Of a DNA stretch of 64,000 nt, positions 45,360 to 58,000 are shown in pieces (the stretch's first letter is position 1; each line of letters opens with the position of its first letter). Under the pieces are notes generated by a model. The model searched no databases, was not told the origin of the DNA, and worked only from the letters and a program-made list of their open reading frames with translations. Source of the stretch: Limnomonas spitsbergensis (Eukaryota; Chlorophyta; Chlorophyceae; Chlamydomonadales); NCBI GenBank assembly GCA_037349105.1, contig JAYJMM010000123.1:9238001-9302000 (forward strand), read 5' to 3'. Made by a program: the position numbers and the translations under genes.

Positions 45360-46186
45360 TTACTTGAGCGTGCTGACGTGCTGCTTCAGAAGCTTGGTCT
45401 TCTGCTTCTTGGGGAGCTCCTTGCCCACCACCCCCTCTTAAAACTCCTCAGCACTGATGGCATATCCCGTCACATCTGCCTCCGTCAGCTCCTGACCAGG
45501 GTGGGCTGACTCCATGTGATCTAGGAAGTGATAGCTCCACACATAAGGGCGGACGGTGCCCGCGATGCTCCTGCATATGGTGCAAGCCACTGGTCTGTTG
45601 GTGCAAGGATTTGTGGCAGAACCTCTCTCAGCAGCTGCATATGACATCTTGTACTTCAGGGGGCAGCGGGACTCGACTGCTAGCGTGCTGCTGGTAGAGC
45701 CTTTGGCCAACTCCATTTTTCACAGGCCTGATGTCCTGTCGTCACACACAATGCCACAGAAGCCGCATGCCTCAGCACCACTTGGCTCCAAGCTACACGC
45801 TGCTCCACCTTGGCGCAACAAGAGGTGCGCAGCCGGGGCAGCTGGAAAGCTCTCGCAACACCACAACATCGGGGGTCGCTGGGGTCGCTACATCCTATAG
45901 ATAGGAGCTGCTGCTGCGGGCTCTCGGGTGAAGCCTCAGCAGCAGGACCAGCAGCTGCTGCTAGAGCGAGAGGCTCTACAGCAGCCGCATGCTCGATAGC
46001 AGCAGCAGCAGCCGGAGCAAGAGCTGAAGGAGTAGCAGAAGTAAAAGAGGGGTATAATGATGTGATTGTGCGCTGTCGCTTCGTCGAGTTCTCCTTGGAC
46101 AGCCTGTCAGCTCCTCTCTTGCACTCTTTCCCCTCTTGGTGATTTCTTAGGGCCACAGGGTTGTCTGTGAATTTTAAGATCTTCAA
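45360..46186 (-). pseudogene. Broken ORF of unknown function with Cys/His motifs
   Basis: Two minus-strand open frames lie head to tail in different phases. The upstream one (45680-46186) has RNHQEGKECKRG, a Lys/Arg-rich patch and an Ala-rich low-complexity middle. The downstream one (45438-45716) has CTICRS followed by VWSYHFLDHMESAHPG, a C-x2-C...H-x4-H arrangement suggesting a zinc finger. A TAA at 45438-45440 interrupts the second frame, which stays open for 25 more codons ending KKQKTKLLKQHVSTLK and a stop at 45360. The phase shift near 45700 could be an intron, but the internal TAA makes a decayed copy more likely. The composition looks coding. I do not recognise the family; a host gene relic or transposon-encoded protein is possible. 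Confidence 0.4.
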
Positions 46187-47499
46187 ACAATGCTTACATC
46201 AGGTTGTCATTGCTTAATTAATAGTAACTACCAATGCAGGTATATCGTGTGAGTCCATAATGGGTGTGCGCACAATGGTGCGTGTGGTTCCAAAGCCATG
46301 ACACCCCCCCATGTCAAAATTGCATGCCAAGAGGGGTCTGGCATTTTGTGTGGCATGTTTTATGATGCATATCTGTAGCAAATGACAGTGGGAATGCAAC
46401 GCTGTAGCTATCGTCTCAATCTGATGTTTTAAAAAAGATATGAAAAAAAATCCCAAAAATCCTTTTGTTTTTACCCCCTCCCCCCCCCACTTTGCCCCTC
46501 CGTATCTCCCAGCCCCCTGAGCCAAAAACAATTTTAAGACCAGATATGGAAAGCTCTCGTCAAGCTCTACAACTTAAGATGATGGGGTTGTATTCAGTTT
46601 TTTTTGCCCCCCCTCGGTGCAACATCATAGAAAACGTTCTGCAGTGGTGTGAAACACATAATCAAATCCTATTTTCCCCACACCTTATGAAACTCAATGC
46701 TCAGAAATTGCTCAGGTGCATAGGACGGACTCAGATAGTCAGATGCCTCCCTGTATCCCAGCTCACCATCCCCAAAGGCCTTAGTGCCATCACACTTAAC
46801 GTAAATGGAATACCCACTAGACGGACTTTATCTCTTTTCCAGTGAACAAGCGTTTGCACCTGAAAAAGCGCATCGGGCCCTTCGAATGGCGGCCACAGCT
46901 TGAACTGGGCCTGCTCTGGTTGTGGCCTGTGGGCCACTGTGTGCGTAATTGCGTTGGGACAGAGCATTCAATGTGGTTGAATTGCTCAGCAACTTGAAAA
47001 TCTGCAGTGCAAGGCTCGTCATGCCATGCCGGCTGCCACTGCACGCACACCTAAGTTGGGACATAGTCTCAGAACAGCTACGAATGCGATATACATGCTA
47101 CGCGTCTCATGACTCTACCTCAGGTTGTGACAGCCAGCATGATCAAAGTAGGGGTGGCACGGAATTAATTGTTTTGTGTGCATGGATAACTTGACAGCCA
47201 TGTTCTTGCATGGGGTCTACATCAGTGGCTGAAGCAGGCATGGCAAGTGCTTTATGATAAGCCGTGTCCAGAGCCTGAGATGGAGTCTGCCACAAATGTA
47301 TTCCTTGCTCTTTATGTTCGGTTGTGTTGCCAAAGACCAAGAGTTACTACCCTGTTTATGCATTACCTTTTGCTAATTGTGGGTACAAATGAGTCAAATG
47401 TGTTGAGAATATCAGACACGACAATGACTGAAGCATAGTACCAGTAGCTTGGGAATGATACCAGCAGTTGCATGGAGACAATTGGGCAGTAAGTTGGGT
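46187..47499. other. Spacer between the two histone pairs
   Basis: No convincing gene. Open frames on both strands lack motifs. Confidence 0.5.
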
Positions 47500-47515
47500 G
47501 GTGTTGAAAAACACC
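47500..47515 (-). terminator. Histone 3' stem-loop of H3
   Basis: Minus-strand GGTGTT-TTTC-AACACC with AAACC on its 5' side, 34 nt past the H3 stop. Confidence 0.93.
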
Positions 47516-47549
47516 GGTTTGGGTTGCTGGAGAAAGAGGGAACGGAGAC

Positions 47550-48518
<969 letters not shown>

Positions 48519-48554
48519 ACATTTCCCTATCTGGCAGCATGACGCCTCCAAACC

Positions 48555-48570
48555 GGTGTTTTTCAACACC
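48555..48570 (+). terminator. Histone 3' stem-loop of H4
   Basis: GGTGTT-TTTC-AACACC with AAACC on its 5' side, identical to the other three. Confidence 0.93.
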
Positions 48571-50051
48571 ATCAACACAATATATTATCAAGTCAACCTC
48601 TTGCCCCTCCCGGTTCATGCACATCATAAGTTCGGAAGCAAGGTAGCACGATATGATATGAATATGATATGGTGTTTTGAACATACCGTACCATATTTTG
48701 CAGTCAAAGCAACTTTTAAGCCTAAAATCTGCAGAATTGACAAAGGAAGTGCCCATGCATTTGGAGGGTGCATGACCCTTGACCCCATTCACATACATAC
48801 TGACATGGCAACATGCAGGCGCTCCCACTGACCCCTCCAGCCCAAGGGTCACCATGTATCCAAATTTCCCATGGTAAATGCCCTATTTGTCGCTGAATCA
48901 TGCAGCAACTAGGCCCATTCTGGTGTAGCATGGTCGGCATGGCAAATGAGCCCTATTCCCAACTCATTACCAATTCACCATACCCATGCATGGAGAAGTT
49001 AATATCATATTTTACTATATCCTATCATCTTGCTGATATGATATGATGGCTCCAAAGACTATTTCGTGCTCCCTTGATCAGGAGCATATCAACCAGAATA
49101 TCAATCAAGCTGGTAATCAAAGGGGAATCCAATCCTGGCCACGAGAGAACTGCCCAGTCTCGGATTGGAATCAACCATGTTTGATCTGCCATCTTGCCCA
49201 CTGAATGTGAGGCCCTTGCCATATATATATATATCCTCTGACTATTGTTCGGTACTCTCTGCGTTGGCTCACCGTTGTCAGGCCAATTCATATCTAGGCT
49301 GGGATGGCTGGATGAGCGCCCTCCCTTCATATGCCGTGGACCTTAAGATTGGCTCAAGATGTAAATGAGAATGTGCATATCATGTTCGACGGGGTCAGAT
49401 CAGGTCCAAGGAGCTGAAGTGTTGACACCCTGCCCCACTGCTGACCGTCACATATAATTTAGATAATTGCTGTCCTCAAGTAATCGTGCTCTACTTCTGT
49501 GATGACCGCCGGTGTGTTATCCCCTTTGGAGTAGTCATCCTCTCCAACTGCACCCACTGGTTGAAATCAAGAGAGCAGAAAATGCAGGACAGCTGAGTGC
49601 TCTGGCCTGCTGGCCATGTGTACTGTAGGTGCTCCTAACTTCCGCTATCCTCCAAGACAGGAGCACTGCCAGCAGGGGCCTGTCAGGCTGGAATATAACG
49701 TCCCAGTAGCAGACAGCCAGCATACTGGTAGTGCTGCCTCTGCCTATGATGGTGCATCCTGGTTCTAGGGCTCCTTTCGATGCTAGTGGTTTGCAGACGC
49801 CTGTCCCATGCTTCTTTACTCTCCTCGCCACATGATCAGATGGAGAGTAACATGCGAGATTCAAAGATAAAACCAGGCAAATCTGTATGCATTAAGACAG
49901 TTATTAACAAGAATAATCTAAATTAACCTACCGGTACTCTAGCTACTAAGTAGCACGTCAGATGTAGTGATGCAACTAAATACAATGTGAACCACAGGGG
50001 TCCTGCATGTGTCCCCCAATGTCTCCCCTCTCCCCCCCTCCCGTTGAGCTC
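48571..50051. other. Intergenic between H4 and the FAM161-like gene
   Basis: The two genes converge here. I see no gene. There are short AT-rich repeats (gatatgatatgaatatgata near 48652, atatatatatat near 49220). A 109-codon minus-strand open frame (49535-49864) has no recognisable feature. Confidence 0.5.
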
Positions 50052-52073
50052 CTATCCCTCTCGGTACTTGTACATGTCCAGTCCCTGTTGCATCATGGCA
50101 TCTTCCACAATCTGCTGCGCGCGTTTCTCAGCCTGCGCGAGGAGAAGGGGGGAGGAAGCAGGTTGAAATGCAAGATATGGCCAGGTAAATAAGCAGGTAC
50201 ATGGTGCAAAAATCAGTCGTGGCAGACGCTAGGTGCAGGAGGCATATTCATGACTGATCCATTTTTAGTTGCAGTGATGCAGACCCTAGCTCAGATGCAG
50301 CTCCTTATTCATTGAAAGTGTTCATTCATACTGTCATGCTATATTCATACCTGTGCGTGGCGAGCCTCTACGTACTGTGCGGGCGCCGGGGCGTCGTCGT
50401 TGGCTGCCAGGCGGCGAGCGGCCATGCTGAGGGAACCTGCATGGATATAAGGGACGCAGGGGCCATCAGTTGAGACATAAGGGGGGTGGGCCAGACGGAG
50501 TCAGAGGTCAGGTGTGAAAAGTGTGAGCCAAGGAATAATCTCGCATAAGCTTGGCTCTTGCCATACAAATAAAGGACCTAGCTAATACCGGAGTCAAACA
50601 GGTTGCATCGCGGGGCAGGAAAAGGAAAGGGAGCTGTGTGAAAATGTTTGAAAACAGCGGTATACGTAGGCACATCAAACAACCTGCTGGCAGGTAGAAA
50701 CAACCTGTTGTGTCACACTTGATTGCCCCCCAGGCTCAGCCCAGCCCTTGACCCGCATGCCTCACTGCCCACCATGGGGTGCAGAAGAGTTGGTATCGGC
50801 ACCAAAGTTGGCGGCTGTGATGCCGCCGCCGCCGCCCCCTTCGCGGTAGCCGCCCATGCCATGCTTTTTCTGCACGACCATCCAGGCCTTGGCGCGTAAC
50901 TGGGCCTCGACCTTGGCCTCCTTCAGAGCTTTCTTCTCCCTGCATAAGTATGGGGACAAGTCAGACTTGGTCGGCAGAAGTACCACCTTTGCATTCGTCA
51001 GCAGCAGTACCACCTTAGCATTGGTCAGCAGCAGTACAATCCTGGCATTGGTCAACAGAAGTACAATAACGGTACTAAAATCCTGGTTCTTGTTAGGTTG
51101 GATTATTCCACCTAAAGCCCCACTTCAGTACACATATCTGCCCTGGGTGAATGCCATGCCCCTCACAGCTGCTCCCTACCCTTACGGGAATACAAAAATA
51201 CTATAATTGTAGACTACAGGTCCCCCCCCCTTCACCTCTCCTCCCTGAAGTCGTACTGCCCATGTCTTCGAGAGATGCGGTTGTGTGCCTGGCGGAGGAT
51301 GCTCGCGCGAGTGTCCCCGGCGAAGTTGTCGGGTGCGGCAGGCGGGACGGCCACAGACGGCCGCACCCGACCACGAGGCATGCGGTGCGGCCATCGCATC
51401 TCTGGCAGCAGCTCGGCGTCCAGCTGCATGTCCAGAATGATGCGCTGGCGACGCTCTAGGGCCTGAGGAGGAGCATGGAGGGTGTGTCAAGTGAAAGGTG
51501 CAGGGCATGTGATGGGTGAGGGCAGGAGGGTGCGAGGCAGGGGGCACGTGAGGGGGGAGGGGGGATGGATGACCTTTGCGGGGGTAGGGTGAAAGGTGGG
51601 GGGAGATTGATGACTGGATACTTGTGAAAATAAGCGCCATGCCACTTTTGGCAAAAAAATTGCCCCGACCAGTCATGATCTTCTCACCACTCACCTCCAT
51701 CCCTGAGGAATGGTAAAACGGCCAGGGGGCTGCAGGTGACAACACAGGGAGAGGGAAACGACCTGGCCTGTTTACCCTGTTAACACATCATCATGCCCTA
51801 TGCCATCCAAGGCACCACGCATAGTCCATCTTCATGCCCTCATTTCCTGTGTTCACCACGCATACCACATCGTCGTACCCTCTGTCTTTAGCTCCCTAGC
51901 TGTAACACCCCACCCACCTTCTCATCGCGCTCGTCCTGCTCGTGAGGCGTGGCGCCGTTCAGCTTGAACTCATGGGGCACCGTGATCTGGCGTCGGGTGT
52001 TGGATCGGATCCGCGTGAGCGCCAGATCTAGATCCCGATGTAGACGGTTGAAGTCAGGGACGGCGCCGAGAGG
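50052..52073 (-). CDS. FAM161-like gene: C-terminal exons
   Basis: LTRIRSNTRRQITVPHEFKL keeps another PxEFxL motif, followed by basic helical sequence (ILRQAHNRISRRHGQY, EKKALKEAKVEAQLRAKAW), a short poly-Gly stretch, and the end AEKRAQQIVEDAMMQQ...YKYREG with a TAG at 50052-50054. Exon phases 0, 2, 1, 0 agree. The first acceptor (ccaag|cctctcgg) is weak, and a small sequencing error near 52080 could hide a better one. Confidence 0.65.
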
Positions 52074-55000
52074 CTTGGTTTCATACTTTTGGTTCCTGGA
52101 GGGGGAGGGAGGGAGGCTTGATGTCCCGTCTGTCCTGATTCGGAAGGCAGATGAGGGAGGGGGGCTTCATGTCCGTGAGTCCTTTCCAAGCCATACCTTA
52201 GATTGAAAATATGAGGCCTGAAAGGCAATAAGGCATACCCTGGTGCCCCCTTCCCCAGACTGCTGAGCCCGAGAGAGGCTGCAGCCCGCTCCTTCTAGAT
52301 TATGTAGACACCAATAAATTAAAAAAAACTTAAAAAATATTAAGAGATTTTAAAAAAGATAAAAATAAAGAATATGTAGAACATATTGTTTAAAACATTA
52401 TTTTATTTTACCAATCAAAAACACTTTTAACGTCCGTAAAATCTTGTGAAAGTTTTTTTCCTTTATATCTATAATTTATATATTTTTTTTTTACATTTTT
52501 TGCCTTCTTGTGAAATCTTCCAGGAAAAGTCTTTCCAGCCAGATCCACATCCCACCAGATCAGATCTATGACGCACACCTTGTCATCTTTCCACGAGATC
52601 TCACCAACTCCCGCCAGATCCACCTACCACCAGATTGGATCTATGACCGTACATATTGACCTCTTTCCATCAGATTCTGCCTCCTACCGCCAGATCCAAC
52701 TCCCACCAGATTGGATCTAAGACGCACATCTTGTCCTCTTTCCATCAGATCCCACCACCTCCCACAAGATCCGCATCCCACCAGATTGGATCTATGACGC
52801 GCAGCTTGTCATCCGCCAGCCGGCGTTGGTACGCATTGTCCGCAACGGCGCGCCTCTGTCGCTCATCCTCCTCCGCACGCGCACGGGCGCGGGCGCGGGC
52901 GGCCTCTATGTTGTGGCGTGTCTCCGCCCGGCGGTTCTCCAGCTCCATCTGCGGTAGCGGCGAAGGAGGAATGCACCTTATAGGATTGAACGTGGGGCAG
53001 CGGCGGGGCCTGAGGTGTGAGGGAGTCACCCTCCACCCGCTATCCACCTGGGCTTTGAAGTGCTCCCAAACAAGGACCCCCCCCCACAGAGGGTGGTAGA
53101 CAGCAAGGAAAGGCCGGGCCATCTTTCTGATGTCATCATCATCATCAACATCCAGTTGTTGTCACAAAGTTGACGCAACGAGTGCATAGGAGACTTAACA
53201 TGGCTGGATCTCATCAATGTGAGAGAAGTTGTGGTTCCATGAGCATCTGTGTTATTATCTCCTACGCACTCATTTGCCGTGGCTCCCCATACCCGGCTGG
53301 AAAGCTAAATTAGATCAGAGATCGCGCTCTGTTTGCCACTGTCTGGGATTGGAGGGGAGCACAAGGTATGTGGTGGGAGGCACGCACGGCTTGAGGCGGG
53401 AAGAACACATGGAGAGAGGTCGGGGTTGGGAAAGAGACCAAGGGGGGGAGGCTATGCTCGGGGGAGAACATCGAGGAACCCTTAAGGGGGGGGAGACTTG
53501 CCTGCATGCGCTTGAAGTCGTCACGCTCCATCGTCTGCGGCATTTCCTTGGCCTTAAATTTGATCTGTGACACAGAGAGAAGAGACAGGGTAAGACCAGC
53601 AAACAAACCTCATCAACCAACAAATAATTGCACTTGAGTCTGCAGTCGTACGAAACACGAACCAGTATGCGTCATAAGATATAACAACGATGGCTTGGTT
53701 TGTGCTCTTACAACACATTCATGACTGTTGGCCTTGCAGCCTCCATCTTGTGATGATCCTCATCAATGCTTCTCCCCCCGTCAGAGTACCTGAAACCTGT
53801 TGGGGTCCTGGCCCTATCCTCTCCCCCCTCAGTACCTGGAGCCTATTAGTGTCCTGACATTATCCTCATTCATTCTTTTCCCCCCTATGTACCTGAAACC
53901 ATGACCCTATCATCTTCCCCTTCAGTACCTGAAACCTGTTGGGGTCATGGCCCTATTCTCTCCCCATTCAGTACCTGAAACCTGTTGGGGTCATGGCCCT
54001 ATCCTCTCCCCCCTCAGTACCTGAAACCTGTTGGGGTCCTTTGCAGCCTGGATGGCTTCCTCCCGCTGCATCAGCCGCTCTTGCTCTCGAGCCAGGAAGG
54101 TGAACGGGCGCTCCTTTTCAATCATGCTGCAGGAATTGAGTTAGGGGGTCTACTTCAGGGGAATCGAGGGGACAAAGGGGTGTGGCCACAAAGGTGACCG
54201 GGCGCCCCTTTTCAATCATGCTGCAGGAATTGAGTTAGGGGGTCTACTTCAGGGGAATCGAGGGAACAAAGGGGTGGGGCCACAAAGGTGACCGGGCACC
54301 CCTTTTCAATCATCCTGTGGTCAGGGGTTCGTGTTCACAATTTCTGAGGCAAGAGGGGAAAGGGGTGTGGCCAAGAAGGTGAACCGCTGCCCTTTTTCAA
54401 ACCACCTGTGGGATCAGAGTTAATGGTGAAGGTTTAGCGATAGTAAGGGGGGGGAGGCTTGGAGGGAGGACAAAAGGTAAGGGGTGTGTTGATAAGGGAG
54501 GGAGGCTGAGACTGGAATGCCATGGCATCGAGGGAGGCTGGGATTTCAACACGCAGATCAACAACGCGGCAGGACACATTGTCAAATCCATGCTCTTAAT
54601 TCCGGTACACAAAGATAAGCTTAGGGCTTACTGGCGACGCTGTCCACAGACCTGGGGTGACCACAGCCACGACATCCACCAGATCCACACCTTTATATCC
54701 CATGTCCACCTGCTCCCTCCGCATGTGCACACACTCCAGGGCTCAGGTATCCTCTCCACGCTAGCATAACCAGTGAAAGTGATTTATGCTAGCATGACCG
54801 GTGAAAGCGATCACGCTAGCCTCCTGTCCAACCACCTGTGCCCATCAAGCATGCAGCGCGCAATCAATACCGCTGCTTTTCTCCAGGTAGCTAAATTAGT
54901 GGCTCCCAAACACATCACCCTTACAACCCCAAGATTGGCAGATCTCTCTGGATCCGTTCCTGTCCCACTCACCCTTGCATTTCCAAAATCCGCCTTTCTC

Positions 55001-58000
55001 TCCGGATCTGTCGGCGGATCTCGTCCTCCAGCACCATGCGTTCATACTTGGGGGCGGTGGACGCGGGTAGGGGCCTGCCCTTGAACTGGTACTTTCTTGC
55101 AGCCTCCTCCTCGTTGCGTTTGATCTGCAGATCCTGATCCAGCTTCACCTACATCAGAGGGGAGGGAGCAATCCTGTCTGATCACTCACCTCTGTTCCCA
55201 ACATACTCATGCAACCTAGTTTTCGAGCTACTAGCGCATCCCCCGTCAACCCTGGTCACATCATGTGATCATACCTACATCATTTATTCAACGATGGTGC
55301 CCATACCGTAGATTTGATAGGTGTGAATGATTCATTTGTTAAATACCAGCCCTCCAGCAAACTTTCGACCAGACCTCTAAATTTCCAACTGAAATATTGC
55401 GTTGCGATTCATTATTAGTAATAAACAACAAAAATTATGAGGGAAGGAAAACTGCATCTGCAGCATGGAACCGCAGCACTAAAAAATGCATCTTTGGCGC
55501 ATATGAAACGGGGGAATGAACGAAGGACGGACCTCCCCAGCACCCCACCTGCATGATGCACTTTGGCTTCTGCTTCTCGCGCGTTTTAAAGTCAAAGGGC
55601 GCCTGCTGCACGGTCGGGTGCCACTTGTGGCGCCGGCCACGTTTGGGGTTGGCGGCGCGGACCTGTGCTGCGGCCATTGCTGCCGTTGGGAGGTGCTCCC
55701 ACACCGAGGGCAGGTAGGGCTGACTGAGGAGGGCGTCCTCTTGGTCCGACATGTACTGCCTGAGGTGAGTTGAAGGGTTAGGGTTTAGGGGGGGAGGGGC
55801 TTTAAGGATTAAGGATCAAATTATCATTTAAAATTCTTTTTAATAAAAGGGCAGTGGTTATGAAGCATTAGGGGGGGGGGGACTGTGGAACCACAAGTCT
55901 CAAACAACCAAGCACATACCCTGAACTATTGGTGCAAGAAATCGACATGTTGACATCAAATATACTGGATGTAGATTCAAAGCAGGGACACATGGGAGCA
56001 GTAAGCCATGGGCAGTAAAGGCTCTTTCACAGTGGGCAATCATGTAATGCATGAGCTGAAGTTTGAAGGAGCAGGAGCTAAGTGTGAAGGCACACATCAC
56101 TAGGTGTGACCCACTGGCCGTGGTCAAACATCTCCACACCGGCACTGTTCACACCTTTCTCCACTGTGGCCAGGAGAGCGGTAGTCCACCAGGTACTGGT
56201 GCTGCCCCCCTGGGCTGCTCTGAGTGCTGCGCCTGCCACCGCCCTCATCCCCCTCCAGAGGGGACGGTGAACCGTAGCCGTCCTCTGGGCCAAAGCGCTT
56301 GCGGTAAAAGTCCATCCACTTGTTTTGCTGGTCCCAGGTGCCCTATCAGGAGGGGAAAAAGGTATTCAGGGCTCGGTACGGAACCAGAAACGGGCTGCGA
56401 ACCCCTGTACGCATTATTTGGACCTCGCGGGTAAAAGGCGAGAGGTGCTCTCACCCGCGGGGTCCAAATAATGTGCCTGGGGATGCAGTAGAGGCGCAAA
56501 ACGCCCTGACCGTCTGGGACCCAAAGTGCGCTCTTGGGGCTGCTTAGGGAGCAATGCTGAGGGCTGCTCATCGGAATCAGGAACGATGCAGAGGGCTCTG
56601 CATGCTTCGAAGCACACCCCTTTCGAATATGCTAGGCTATTACCCCACCCGCCCCCCTCTGCCTCCCCACCCCCCTCGGCACCCACAACCAGGACACTAC
56701 ATCAACCTGCAAAGCAGCCCAACGGATTACTTCATACTTTTTTACTTGGACTTGACAATAAGTTAATACTAAGATGTACACACTCAGACACAAATCGTTA
56801 TCACACTCCAACCAACCTGTACCGCATCATCAGGATTGGGTGGAGGAGGCTCCGGAGCGCCCACACCTCGCGCTGCGTCCTCACGCTCCAGGTCACTGTC
56901 ATACCCACCGGTCTCCAACACCCGTCGCTCCATTTCCATATCAACCTGCATACCAGAAGGGTATTAATTATTTGTAGAATCATTTTGGAACAAGAGAAGA
57001 ACATAACCCGAGATTAGAAGCACACCTAAAATTACAAGAGTACCCTAGATTATAGTCAAGCATGGTATAGTGTGCACTGGTAGTCTGGTACTGCGTGCTG
57101 GTAGCCTTGAATAATAATTTTGAGTTACTACAGCACATGCATGTCCATCATAAACAAGGCTTGAATACCGGCACCAGTCATTTTTTTCTGAAATATCATG
57201 GCATGTGTTGCATTTCCCTTGCCTGCCGGTGGTACCTGTTTAGGGTAGGTATTTTCATTTAATTGACATGACCACGGCATGTGTTGCACTTTCCTTGCCT
57301 GCCGGTTGCACCCATTTGGGTAAAGCTTTTTATTCAATTTATATGACCACAGCCTGCACAGCATTTCCCTTGCCTGTGGGTTGCCCCCGTGTAGGGCAAA
57401 GCTTTTAATTTTATTTACAGGACATGGCCTGCGCTACCTTCCTCCTTACCTGCCGGTTGTACTCGTTGTACTTGTCGGGGTTGTAGGCCCCACAAGCCAT
57501 GAGCAGCTCATCCTCCGTCAAGGCCGGGCCAGCGCCCTGCCGCTGGGGCTCCGGCTCGGTCTGCTGCTGCTGGAAGGAGAGCTCTGCCTGCAACACCTGC
57601 CGGGGCGGGCTGGCCGCGGCCAAGTGATCCGCCAGGCTCACCCCGCGATCTTCCGTCAAAAAAATAGCAGGCAAATCAGGGAGGAGTCAGTGAATGAGTG
57701 TGCAGATCAGGGTGGAGAAAAGCGATACTCTAGCTGGGGCTTGATGTAGAGAAGAGGCGGGCCGGTGGTCGTCCAAGAGCAAATCCCTTGCATGAATAGG
57801 AGCCCTAGGTCGTCTGATGTATGCCGTTGGGCCTCCCTCCTCCTCCCTCCTTGCTAATCACTCATGGTGCACGCTACCCTTCAGAACCGCCCCTGCATTA
57901 AGCCTTACTCCGTCCCTCCCTAGCCCACCCTCCCCTCCCCTCCCCTTCCCTCCTCACAACTGCGCTCCGTCCCTCCCTCCCTCCCTAGCCCACCCTCCGC

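Noticed and set aside
46465..46845. 126-codon plus-strand ORF between the histone pairs
   Set aside because: Low-complexity Pro start and no recognisable feature; likely chance.
49535..49864. 109-codon minus-strand ORF near the FAM161 3' end
   Set aside because: No homology recognised and no splice or promoter context; not distinguishable from chance.
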